Shown piece by piece: positions 9,392 through 17,385 of a stretch of 64,000 nucleotides of DNA. The stretch is from contig JAFGQN010000105.1 of NCBI GenBank assembly GCA_016935665.1, positions 18,540 through 82,539 on the forward strand. The letters are read 5' to 3'. The stretch's first letter is position 1, and each line of letters begins with the position of its first letter. Below the pieces are notes generated by a model. The model searched no databases and had not been told where the DNA came from. It saw only the letters and a program-made list of their open reading frames with translations. This DNA comes from Deltaproteobacteria bacterium (GTDB lineage: Bacteria > Myxococcota_A > Polyangia > JAAYKL01). The position numbers were made by a program, and so were the translations under genes.

Positions 9392-10834
9392 CTAGTCGTT
9401 GGTATCCGTCGTGTCGGTCGTATCCGTTGTATCCGTCGTGTCGTTGGTATCCATCGTGTCGGTCGTATCCGTCGTGTCGGTCGTATCCGTCGTGTCAGTC
9501 GTATCAGTCGTGTCAGTCGTATCAGTCGTGTCAGTCGTGTCGGTCGTGTCAGTCGTGTCCGCCGTGTCATCCGTATCTTCCGTATCTTTAATCAGGAAGT
9601 CGGTTCCGTCTTCGAGTATTTTGACAAACGGCCACTTTTGGCCGCCGTAGAAACCGATGTTGTCCAGCCAGATGTCAAAATCTCTGGTGGCGCCCTTAGT
9701 GGCCGGCGGAACCACTTTAACCTGTACATTGATAACTCTGCTGGGATTGAAAAGGATGGCCTTGCCCCATCCTTCCTGTTTGAATTCGTCCCAGCTGGCA
9801 TGATATTCACGCCATGCCCCATCCAGCTCGAAGCGGACTTTGTGGAAGTCGTAACATTTTTCACCACCATCTTCGTCACACAAACCACCGTCGGACAGCG
9901 GAGACGCTTCAGGCATTTGCAAAACAACTTCCACCGGTGAATCGCCAGTCGCCCACATGACAAACCCTTCTTGCCCCATATCCAGGAAACACCTGGGTTC
10001 TTTCATTTGTGAGTCTTTGTATTTCGCCCCTTCGTACACATGTATCATTTTCTCATACCCCCTGGGGTCCACATAAATGTATCCATTTATATAAAACGAA
10101 CCGGTGACGGGATACATGTTGTCGGTATCTCCATCGAATGCTTCATCTTTGTCGTACGGGTGCTCTTCCGCTTCTTCCTTATTATAGGAAGGATCAATTG
10201 TTCCCGCGAATTCATCGTCGTCGTTGCACAGAGATTCACCCTTATCCGTATATCGGCCATCCGACCAACTGACAGGAATTTTACCGTCCTTGGTTCTTTC
10301 AAGAAGATGGGCATCGTCTTTGTCCAGTGCCGCACCGAATGTGTAGTTCGAAAAATAGGTGCCAAATCCCAGTCCCTGACCCGCGACTTTTCCATACATA
10401 TGGAAGGATAAGTTTTCGACGTCGTTTTCCCTGTTCTTTTTATCGAGATCATCTCCACTGAAATCAATGGCATCATTTACATCGATACCCTTTGCAACAT
10501 TGCAGGTTGGGGGCTGAGGGTCAAGCCAATCGTCCAGTTCGCCGTATGCATTGTATTTTTTGCACATCGTGGAATCCTCGGGTCGGGGCTCCACACGATC
10601 GAGTTCTGTTGCGGGATCGTCAAACATATAATGGTAACCGCGAATCCCGCCATCTGCAACGATACCTTCCGCGTTTACTTTGCTTTCAGCTTGAAAGCGG
10701 CTCAGCAGGTATGTGATTTCATACCTGGAGTCGTGTTTTTCGGAATACGTTTTGGAGATATCCTCGGCGCAACTGCCAAGCACACCCGGGAGAAGGCAGG
10801 CTGCAAGTAAAACGGATAATTTGCTTCTTTTCAT
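9392..10834 (-). CDS. Secreted lipoprotein with C-terminal Asp-Thr-Thr repeat tail
   Basis: About 480 residues. The N-terminus is a lipoprotein signal peptide with lipobox VLGSC (Cys22), so it should be lipid-anchored. A large acidic globular region follows; its end (IWLDNIGFYG near residue 405) resembles the last strand of galactose-binding/CBM11-like jelly rolls seen in carbohydrate-binding proteins, which is only a hint. The last about 60 residues are DTTDTTD repeats broken by ADT, MDT and NDT, and the protein ends inside the repeat. Start: ATG at 10834 has GAGG 9 bases upstream; an in-frame GTG at 10843 overlaps that ribosome-binding site and is less likely. Function unknown. Confidence 0.8.
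   Translation of the reverse strand: MKRSKLSVLLAACLLPGVLGSCAEDISKTYSEKHDSRYEITYLLSRFQAESKVNAEGIVADGGIRGYHYMFDDPATELDRVEPRPEDSTMCKKYNAYGELDDWLDPQPPTCNVAKGIDVNDAIDFSGDDLDKKNRENDVENLSFHMYGKVAGQGLGFGTYFSNYTFGAALDKDDAHLLERTKDGKIPVSWSDGRYTDKGESLCNDDDEFAGTIDPSYNKEEAEEHPYDKDEAFDGDTDNMYPVTGSFYINGYIYVDPRGYEKMIHVYEGAKYKDSQMKEPRCFLDMGQEGFVMWATGDSPVEVVLQMPEASPLSDGGLCDEDGGEKCYDFHKVRFELDGAWREYHASWDEFKQEGWGKAILFNPSRVINVQVKVVPPATKGATRDFDIWLDNIGFYGGQKWPFVKILEDGTDFLIKDTEDTDDTADTTDTTDTTDTTDTTDTTDTTDTTDTTDTTDTTDTMDTNDTTDTTDTTDTTDTND
9395..9580. repeat. Degenerate 9-bp tandem repeat coding a DTT tail
   Basis: On the plus strand the array reads as variants of GTCGTGTCG/GTCGTATCC, the reverse complement of codons for Asp-Thr-Thr/Asp-Thr-Asp. 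Codon-level variation (GTG/GTA, TCC/TCG) is spread unevenly. Because the period is a multiple of three with no stop on either strand, it creates long spurious antisense frames of Val-Ser-Val. Confidence 0.85.
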
Positions 10835-11037
10835 AATTAACACCTCTAAATGAAAAAACGTTTTTTCAAACTCATCATCGAGTTAATAGCCCCAATGGTC
10901 GCGATTTTACCCCGCCATTGTAGAACATAAAAATGGTCGCTTTACAAGCAAACATTGGCTCAGAAATATGAGTCAATTACAAAAAAAGTGAAATAAAATG
11001 CGACTCAAATAAAAATTGTGTGTATCAGCTCGGAGAC

Positions 11038-12279
11038 TCAGTCCGACTGTTTCATGTTTATGGCCAACCTAAAGAAGGCATCACCGCTGAGCAATCCCAA
11101 TGCTCCCTTCCTGACGCTTTGTTCATCATAACGCGCCACTTCATCTCCTGCTTCGAATGGATTCCAAATGGCAAAGGGCACCGGATCGCTGGCGTGAGCA
11201 CCTTTTTCCACCGGCGTCGGATGGTCCGGGAGTATGGAAATCGTCACATCCAGTCCCAGTTTTTTTACTCCGTCCAAAATGGGCCCAACCAGCCGTTTAT
11301 CCAGATACTCAATGCATTTGATTTTGAGCGCCAAATCCTTTTCGTGGCCGGCTTCATCGGTTGCCTCCACGTGGACATAAACCACATCATGCCGTTGAAT
11401 GGCCTTCAATGCCGCCGCCGCCTTACCTTCGTAATTGGTATCGTGTAGACCGGTGGCGCCGTCCACGATTATTTTTTCCATTCCTGCCAGAACACCAAGT
11501 CCCTGTACCAGATCGACCGCAGAAATGACGGCGCCGGTTTTGTTGAACTTTTCCTGCAGGGTCGCCATTTGAGGCCGTGTTCCAGGTGACCAGGTCCAGA
11601 TGGAATTGGCCGGATCCTTGCCCTTGGCCACTCTGGCTAGATTCACCGGGTGGTTGTTCAATATTTCGCGGGATCTCTCATGCAGTTCCACCAGTTTTGC
11701 GGCAGTCGTTTTTGCCGCCGGTGAATTTGCTTTTGGATACAGGCCAACGGCATCGGCACCAACAAAATCGTGAGGGGGCGCACATGCGACGTTCGGATTC
11801 GCCCAGCTTTCATCCAGTACGAGGAGGTGTCGGTAACTGACGCCGGGGTAGAATTTCAACGGAGTTGGCCCCATCTCCTGCCCAAGCTGTTTTTGCAAAT
11901 CAGAAATGATGACATGGGCTTCTTCATTGGATATATGGCCGGCTGAGTGATTTTTTATTCGTCCCTCCGCGTCCAGCGTCAGCAAATTACAGCGCATGGC
12001 GACATCTGCCGGTTTGAGGGCGATGCGCATGCTCGCTGCCTCGAGAACACCTCTGCCTCTAAAGCAAACCCGGGGGTCGTAGCCAAGCACTGACAGATTG
12101 GCCACTGCGGAGCCGTTGGACATTCCTTCGGGGATAGTTGCGAACAACCCGGTTTTGCCCATTTTAGCGATGTGGTCAATGTTGGGTTTGTCCGCCACCA
12201 TAAGAGGGGTTTTCCCATCAAGCGCAGCGACCGGGTGATCGCTCATGCCGTCTCCAAGAATGATGATGCTTTTCGTCAC
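11038..12279 (-). CDS. Archaeal-type PGM-like protein, probable homoserine kinase
   Basis: A 413-residue alkaline-phosphatase-superfamily protein of the cofactor-independent (archaeal-type) phosphoglycerate mutase group: metal-binding ILGDGMSD at the N-terminus, the region around GMSNGSAVANLSVLGYDP that holds the family nucleophile serine, and late metal ligands in HVEATDEAGHE and ILPDHPTP. The family subset TIGR02535 is annotated as a proposed homoserine kinase because it sits beside threonine genes in genomes lacking thrB. Here its GTG start overlaps the thrC stop (GTGA, 12279-12276), strong evidence for translational coupling. I therefore favour homoserine phosphorylation for threonine synthesis over glycolysis, as inference. 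No GHMP-type thrB is seen in the window. Confidence 0.8.
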   Translation of the reverse strand: MTKSIIILGDGMSDHPVAALDGKTPLMVADKPNIDHIAKMGKTGLFATIPEGMSNGSAVANLSVLGYDPRVCFRGRGVLEAASMRIALKPADVAMRCNLLTLDAEGRIKNHSAGHISNEEAHVIISDLQKQLGQEMGPTPLKFYPGVSYRHLLVLDESWANPNVACAPPHDFVGADAVGLYPKANSPAAKTTAAKLVELHERSREILNNHPVNLARVAKGKDPANSIWTWSPGTRPQMATLQEKFNKTGAVISAVDLVQGLGVLAGMEKIIVDGATGLHDTNYEGKAAAALKAIQRHDVVYVHVEATDEAGHEKDLALKIKCIEYLDKRLVGPILDGVKKLGLDVTISILPDHPTPVEKGAHASDPVPFAIWNPFEAGDEVARYDEQSVRKGALGLLSGDAFFRLAINMKQSD

Positions 12280-13628
12280 TGGTATTTTCCTGTCAAATAT
12301 GATTTGAATTCATCGTAATCAACATTCATTTTGTCGAATGCTTCCGGTTTTGATTCCAGTCCAACCAGGCAATCGGGCAAGGGGGGGTCGATACCGGTAA
12401 TGCTCCGTACCTCGTCCGGGAATTTGGCTGGATGCGCAGTTTCCAGACACACTGCAGCCATATCCTGATGCGCAGGAGTGGCGTCCATATATTTTTCCAA
12501 CCCTGTCCATCCGACTGCCCCATGAGGCTCCAGAAGTGTGCCATACTTTTTGTATGCCAACTTTATGGTGGCCCGGGTTTCATCATCGGAGATACTGACC
12601 GCATAAAAATCCCGACGCAGCGCGGCCATGTCCGGCTTCTGGGTCAGGTTCCCCACTTCGTCAATGTGACCACCGTACAAATCCACCAGTCTGGCGAGGT
12701 TGGATGGATGCCCAACGTTCATTGCGTTGGAAATACAAACTCGCGAGGGCTCAATTTTCTGATACATTCCACTTTCAACAAAGAGAGGGACTTCGTCGTT
12801 GGCGTTGGTTGCCACAACGAACTTTTCAACCGGTAGCCCGCCCTTGTATGCCAGCACCGCGCCCATCAGATTGCCGAAATTGCCGGAAGGCACGCACACA
12901 ATCACTTTTTCACCATTGGCGATATCTGCAATGCGCGACGCCGCATAGATGTAGTAAACGGATTGGGGCAGCAAACGACCAATGTTTATGGAGTTGGCGC
13001 TGGACAGATTGAGGGACGCCAAATCGGAATCTGCGAAGGCGCGTTTTACCAGTGCCTGACAGTCGTCGAATTTGCCATCAACCGAAATCATGGAGACGTT
13101 GTTTCCAAGAGTGGTCATTTGTTTGCGCTGTCGCTCGGATACTTCGTCTTTGGGGAAAAGTACCAGCACCCGAATTCCGGCAACGCCTAAAAACGCATGT
13201 GCCACAGCGGAGCCGGTATCTCCGGATGTCGCGGTGAGGATAAGAAGTTCCCTGTTTTGTCGGCTTACGAGCCGACCGATGGCTCTGCCCATAAACCGCG
13301 CGGCGAAATCTTTAAAAGAGGCGCTGGGCCCACGATCAAGCCGCAGAATGTGCCGACGTCCTGTAACCTTTTCCACTGGGACATCGAAATCATATGCATC
13401 AGTGCAGATTTCCAGAAGCTCTTCGGCGGAAAATGTGTCGCCGTACATGGAGATAACCGTGGCAGCGAGACTGGGATACGACATTTTTCTGGCGTTCTGT
13501 AAAAGCTCTGAAGACAACTGCGGAACACGAACGGGCATATAGAGCCCTTTGTCGGGCGCCTGACCGCGCAGCAACGCTTCGGCCAGAGAAACCTCGGGGG
13601 ACATTTTGTTGGTACTGTAGAATTTCAT
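12276..13628 (-). CDS. thrC: Threonine synthase
   Basis: Converts O-phosphohomoserine to threonine with pyridoxal phosphate. About 450 residues, the longer class of threonine synthase. Visible: the N-terminal domain (FYSTNKMSPEVSLAEALLRG), the PLP-lysine motif GPSASFKDFAARFMGR (about 103-118), TATSGDTGSAVAHAF and the phosphate-cup region VPSGNFGNLMGAVLA. The likely start is ATG at 13628, just after AAGGTGA; an in-frame GTG at 13634 is part of that ribosome-binding site. Second gene of an mtnA-thrC-PGM-like run, all on the minus strand, overlapping the kinase-like gene by 4 bases and separated from mtnA by about 100. Confidence 0.95.
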   Translation of the reverse strand: MKFYSTNKMSPEVSLAEALLRGQAPDKGLYMPVRVPQLSSELLQNARKMSYPSLAATVISMYGDTFSAEELLEICTDAYDFDVPVEKVTGRRHILRLDRGPSASFKDFAARFMGRAIGRLVSRQNRELLILTATSGDTGSAVAHAFLGVAGIRVLVLFPKDEVSERQRKQMTTLGNNVSMISVDGKFDDCQALVKRAFADSDLASLNLSSANSINIGRLLPQSVYYIYAASRIADIANGEKVIVCVPSGNFGNLMGAVLAYKGGLPVEKFVVATNANDEVPLFVESGMYQKIEPSRVCISNAMNVGHPSNLARLVDLYGGHIDEVGNLTQKPDMAALRRDFYAVSISDDETRATIKLAYKKYGTLLEPHGAVGWTGLEKYMDATPAHQDMAAVCLETAHPAKFPDEVRSITGIDPPLPDCLVGLESKPEAFDKMNVDYDEFKSYLTGKYQ

Positions 13629-13730
13629 TTTCACCTTCCAGCGGAAAACCGGTTTCCAGACTGTTTTCAGCGCCTTTTTAATACTGATTGCACCGCTTGG
13701 CCATAGATAGAATTATTCTTTCAAAAAATT

Positions 13731-14753
13731 TCATAAGTCCCTGACAAGCGCTTCTTTCAATGCCTTGGCGATATTGTCTTTGAAAACGCCAATTTCCGTG
13801 AAGATGGCTGTCACCAGGGCCGCAGGGGTCACGTCAAATGCAGGATTTCGGACAGGCACGCCGGACGGCAGAATCTGCACGCCGTTGATGTGGGTCACTT
13901 CTTCGGCTTCCCGCTCTTCTATGGGAATGTCATCACCCGTGGGGCAATTCATGTCGATTGTGGATACGGGAGCCGCGACGTAAAAGGGCACATTCGCGGC
14001 TTTGGCGGCAAGCGCGACGCTGTAGGTGCCTATTTTATTGCACACGTCTCCATTGGCCGCGATGCGATCCGAGCCAACAACCACCGCATCCACCTGACCC
14101 ATTCGCATCAGAGACGCGGCGGCATTGTCGCTGATAACCGTAACGTCGATGCCATCCTTTTGCAGCTCCCAGGCGGTGAGCTTTCCGCCCTGCAGACGCG
14201 GGCGGGTTTCGTCAGCAAGTACCCGGATGTTTTTCCCTGCAGCGACCGCGGAGCGAAAAACACCGAGTGCCGTTCCCCAGCCAGCGGTGGCCAGCGCTCC
14301 AGCATTGCAGTGGGTGAGCACTGTTGAATTGTCGGGGATGTACTCTGCGCCGTAGCTTCCCATTTTTCGGCATGCGGCAATATCTTCGTCGAGAATACGT
14401 TGGGCCTCAGCGCGCAACATTGATGCGTCAGCGCCATGTGCCTCGATAACATCTTTCATGTGGTTGATGGCCCAGAACAGATTGACTGCGGTGGGGCGAG
14501 CTGCGGCCAGTATATCGCAGGATGCCATCAGTTTTGCCGTGTTTCCATTCGCCTCCATTGCAGCGAGAACCACGCCAAAAGCTGCGGCAACACCAATCGC
14601 CGGCGCGCCGCGAACCACCATTGTCTTTATGGCATCGGCGACCTCCCTGGCGGTACTCAATGTCAGATATTTTTCCTCATAGGGTAAGATACGCTGATCC
14701 AGCATTACCAGTTTGTTGTCCTGCCAGAATAATGTTTTGAATGAGTCTTTCAT
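13731..14753 (-). CDS. mtnA: S-methyl-5-thioribose-1-phosphate isomerase
   Basis: Methionine salvage enzyme that isomerises methylthioribose-1-phosphate to the ribulose form. 340 residues, normal for MtnA. Signatures: VVRGAPAIGVAAAFG (about 46-60), THCNAGALATAGWGTALG around the catalytic cysteine, SDRIAANGDVCNKIGTY with the conserved aspartate, and PFYVAAPVSTID. These separate MtnA from the eIF2B-alpha regulatory paralogues. The ATG is preceded by GGAAGGA. No mtnB, mtnC or mtnN neighbour is present, so the rest of the pathway must be elsewhere. It leads into thrC on the same strand; co-transcription is plausible since both serve sulfur/aspartate-family amino acid metabolism. Confidence 0.94.
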   Translation of the reverse strand: MKDSFKTLFWQDNKLVMLDQRILPYEEKYLTLSTAREVADAIKTMVVRGAPAIGVAAAFGVVLAAMEANGNTAKLMASCDILAAARPTAVNLFWAINHMKDVIEAHGADASMLRAEAQRILDEDIAACRKMGSYGAEYIPDNSTVLTHCNAGALATAGWGTALGVFRSAVAAGKNIRVLADETRPRLQGGKLTAWELQKDGIDVTVISDNAAASLMRMGQVDAVVVGSDRIAANGDVCNKIGTYSVALAAKAANVPFYVAAPVSTIDMNCPTGDDIPIEEREAEEVTHINGVQILPSGVPVRNPAFDVTPAALVTAIFTEIGVFKDNIAKALKEALVRDL

Positions 14754-15056
14754 TTGGCAATTCCTTCCTGTCTCCTGATCAGGGGCGCCCTTGTTCTTTG
14801 ACGCCAGGGATGCGACTGTTTAATACATTATCATCCTGGAGTAAACTGATTCGTTGCATGAGGAATTCCATTGCGGATTTCATGAAAAATGAGGATTCCA
14901 CAAAATGTTTGAAAGTAGTATGTGTCGCAGAGAGTTTGGAAAAATCGCAAAATCAGGAAACGTGAGGAGTCGTTCCGATACATCATTGTATTTTAGCTTG
15001 TTATTATAGCTGCATTGTATTAATCTACATATTGTTGAAAAGTAAACGATAAAAAA
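14754..15056. other. Divergent intergenic region
   Basis: 303 bases between the divergent mtnA and the histidine kinase. It must carry both promoters. The half near 14990-15050 is AT-rich, but I cannot identify a well-spaced -35/-10 pair. No open frame with a ribosome-binding site was seen. Confidence 0.5.
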
Positions 15057-16556
15057 ATGGAAAACCTACAGTTACAAAATATCACATCAAGCCTGAACTT
15101 AAGGATTATCGTGTTTGATTCTGGCGGGGATGTGGTCTTTTCAAGCTGGCCGCCTTCCATTGAACTTGGGGACGCGCCGTCGGACATTGTGATGCTGGCG
15201 TCGTTGCTTGGGGAATCCGAAAGCGCCAAGTCTGAGTTTTTGGCCTTTGTTAAAGATATGTCATCACAGTCGTTTAAGTGCGACTTTGTGTGCAGCAGCG
15301 CAGGCACTGAGGGTGAGTCCCACTTTCGACTTTCCGCCGTGCATACAATTTCCGGTGATGCAACCGTCATGGCCGTTCACATTTCAGATGTTTCAGATGA
15401 ATACGGGGCGATGCAGGAAATGGAGTCGCTGGAGCGACAGGTCTCGGCGGGTCAGATGGCGGCAGGGGTGGCCCATGAGTTTAACAACATTTTAACAGCG
15501 ATGATGGGCTGGACGCAGTTGGCGTTCCGAGCAGTCCAGGGGAATTCCTCCGCAGAAATGGCGATTTCCACGATTGACAACAATACGCGTCGAGCGCGTC
15601 GTATTGCCGGCGAACTGTTGGATATTTCATCGCCGAACAAGTCGGTTGAAACTCAACTGATGTATGTTGAAGATGCGGTTAAGGATGCGTTGAAACTGTT
15701 ATCCTGGGATTTGGCCAATCAGCAGATAAATGTGGTTGATGAGATATTCGACACGCGGCCGTCGATGGTTAATTCCACTCGTCTGGTTCAGGTGTTTGTA
15801 AATATAATTCGTAACGCCATGGATGCCATGGATGCCAGAGGGACACTGGGCGTTCGGGTGGTTCAGGAAGGCGAAACGGTGGTGGTGACCATCACAGATA
15901 CGGGGCATGGTATATCGGACGAAGCGCTGGAAAAGGCTTTTTTGCCGTTTTTTACAACCAAATCACGAAGCGACAAAACATTTGGGGGCAGTGGCCTTGG
16001 AATGGTTGTTTCAAAGCGAATCATCGAGGAGTTTGGTGGAAGTATTCAGCTGGCCCGTGGGGATTCGCCTGAAGTTGGAACCGTTGTTACAATCTCATTG
16101 CCCACACAGGAAGCCGTAAGGGAATCCATTGTTGAGGAAAACGGCAGATCTTCCACATTCCCTCCGGGGGTAGCCGTTCTGGTCGTCGATGATGAACCTG
16201 ATATTTGTGAAATGATTCGAATGGCGTTGAATCTGCGGGGCGCACATGTGGTCAGTGCCACCAGCGGTGAAGACGCTCTGGCGTTATGCAGACAGGAAAT
16301 GTTCAACGCGGCGTTCCTTGATTTTTCAATGACGGGACTCTCCGGACATGAACTGAAGAAGGCCATTAGCGACACTCAGCCTGCGCTGCCCATTGTTTTT
16401 ATGAGTGGCGTTGATATTCCCAATCTCGACGCCGACATGGACTTTTTGAAAAAACCATTTGATTTGCATGACATTCAGGTGAAACTACGTGAGATACTTG
16501 AACGTTCCACCGTGCATTCAGACGCCCTCCGCGCCGTTGATTTAAGAAATAGCTGA
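15057..16556 (+). CDS. Sensor histidine kinase with C-terminal receiver domain
   Basis: 499 residues, soluble. The N-terminal ~120 residues look like a PAS-type sensor fold. The HisKA helix has the phosphorylatable histidine in AAGVAHEFNNILTAM (about 140-154), of the NtrB/AtoS-like class. The ATPase domain shows N-box IIRNAMDAM, DTGHGISDE and the G2 box GGSGLGMVVSKRI. A CheY-like receiver follows (about 375-490) with acidic pair VVDDEPD, phosphoacceptor Asp in AFLDFSM and the lysine in FLKKPFD. There is no DNA-binding output, so signal probably goes through the receiver to a partner elsewhere. No good ribosome-binding site precedes the ATG; AT-rich leader. Confidence 0.92.
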   Translation: MENLQLQNITSSLNLRIIVFDSGGDVVFSSWPPSIELGDAPSDIVMLASLLGESESAKSEFLAFVKDMSSQSFKCDFVCSSAGTEGESHFRLSAVHTISGDATVMAVHISDVSDEYGAMQEMESLERQVSAGQMAAGVAHEFNNILTAMMGWTQLAFRAVQGNSSAEMAISTIDNNTRRARRIAGELLDISSPNKSVETQLMYVEDAVKDALKLLSWDLANQQINVVDEIFDTRPSMVNSTRLVQVFVNIIRNAMDAMDARGTLGVRVVQEGETVVVTITDTGHGISDEALEKAFLPFFTTKSRSDKTFGGSGLGMVVSKRIIEEFGGSIQLARGDSPEVGTVVTISLPTQEAVRESIVEENGRSSTFPPGVAVLVVDDEPDICEMIRMALNLRGAHVVSATSGEDALALCRQEMFNAAFLDFSMTGLSGHELKKAISDTQPALPIVFMSGVDIPNLDADMDFLKKPFDLHDIQVKLREILERSTVHSDALRAVDLRNS

Positions 16557-16812
16557 CAATTTCTGGTGTTGGTCTATTGTTGGTCTGTTGTTTGACAGTT
16601 TGGTTTCTGCCACTTGTGGTGCGACAGGGGATATCTGAAAATGCTGAACATCTGTTTGACAAACGGCAAAAAGGGTGGCTAGAACGTATCCGAAGTAAGC
16701 GTGATGCATTGAGCGACCACGCGATGATTATTGAATTTGTGCGTTAATTTTTCCTGTATGCTATCTGTATGCTGTAGCGACGCACAATTATTGATAGACC
16801 AAAGGAGCTGAC

Positions 16813-17139
16813 ATGGCTGAAAAACTAGTAAATGTAACAGACAGTAATTTTGCATCAGAAGTGGAACAATCCAGTTTGCCGGTGCTGGTTGATTTTGGCG
16901 CAACCTGGTGTGCCCCCTGCAAGGCGCTTGGCGTGACATTGGATGCAATGGTGGATGAATACGCCGGCCGTGCAAAATTCTGTTATGTGGATATTCAGCA
17001 GGCCCCAGTGACTTCCGGGAAATTTGCGATTCGCTCTGTTCCAACTGTCGTGGTGTTCAAAAATGGCGCTCCTGCCGGCTCACTGCTCGGCGCAGTGGAC
17101 AGAAATAAAATTGTGGGACTTTTAAAGAACGTACTGTAA
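16813..17139 (+). CDS. Thioredoxin-like protein with CAPC active site
   Basis: A 108-residue thioredoxin-fold protein with no signal peptide, so cytoplasmic. The active site is WCAPC (32-36) where classic TrxA has WCGPC; the cis-proline motif SVPT (about 76-79) is intact. The Gly-to-Ala change in the dipeptide between the cysteines shifts redox potential in model thioredoxins, so it may be a specialised reductant rather than the main TrxA. A perfect AAAGGAG lies 7 bases before ATG. It stands alone, converging on the zinc-ribbon kinase-like gene. Two copies of CTGTATGCT (around 16757-16776) lie upstream and may belong to its promoter. Confidence 0.92.
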   Translation: MAEKLVNVTDSNFASEVEQSSLPVLVDFGATWCAPCKALGVTLDAMVDEYAGRAKFCYVDIQQAPVTSGKFAIRSVPTVVVFKNGAPAGSLLGAVDRNKIVGLLKNVL

Positions 17140-17385
17140 CAGGTCTTTGATGGTGCGGAAGGGACTTATAGGTTACGAAAGTTTCTTCATCGCATCTCTA
17201 AAAAGCTTGATTCTGGCGTTTGTCGCACTGATTCGGTTGGCAATTTTGTTTTCTGTATTACGGGCGGTCTCATAAAATTTAGCTTTATTTACGCAGCGCA
17301 TAAGGTCACCAAAGAATTAACTGTTTTTTTGTATTCGTCTTTGGGAGCGGGGCCTGTTCATTCAACAGGTGGTTTGCATAATGCG

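Noticed and set aside
9101..9940. 279-codon plus-strand frame
   Set aside because: It runs antisense through the DT-repeat lipoprotein; Val-Ser/Arg-Ile repeats are the mirror of the Asp-Thr codons.
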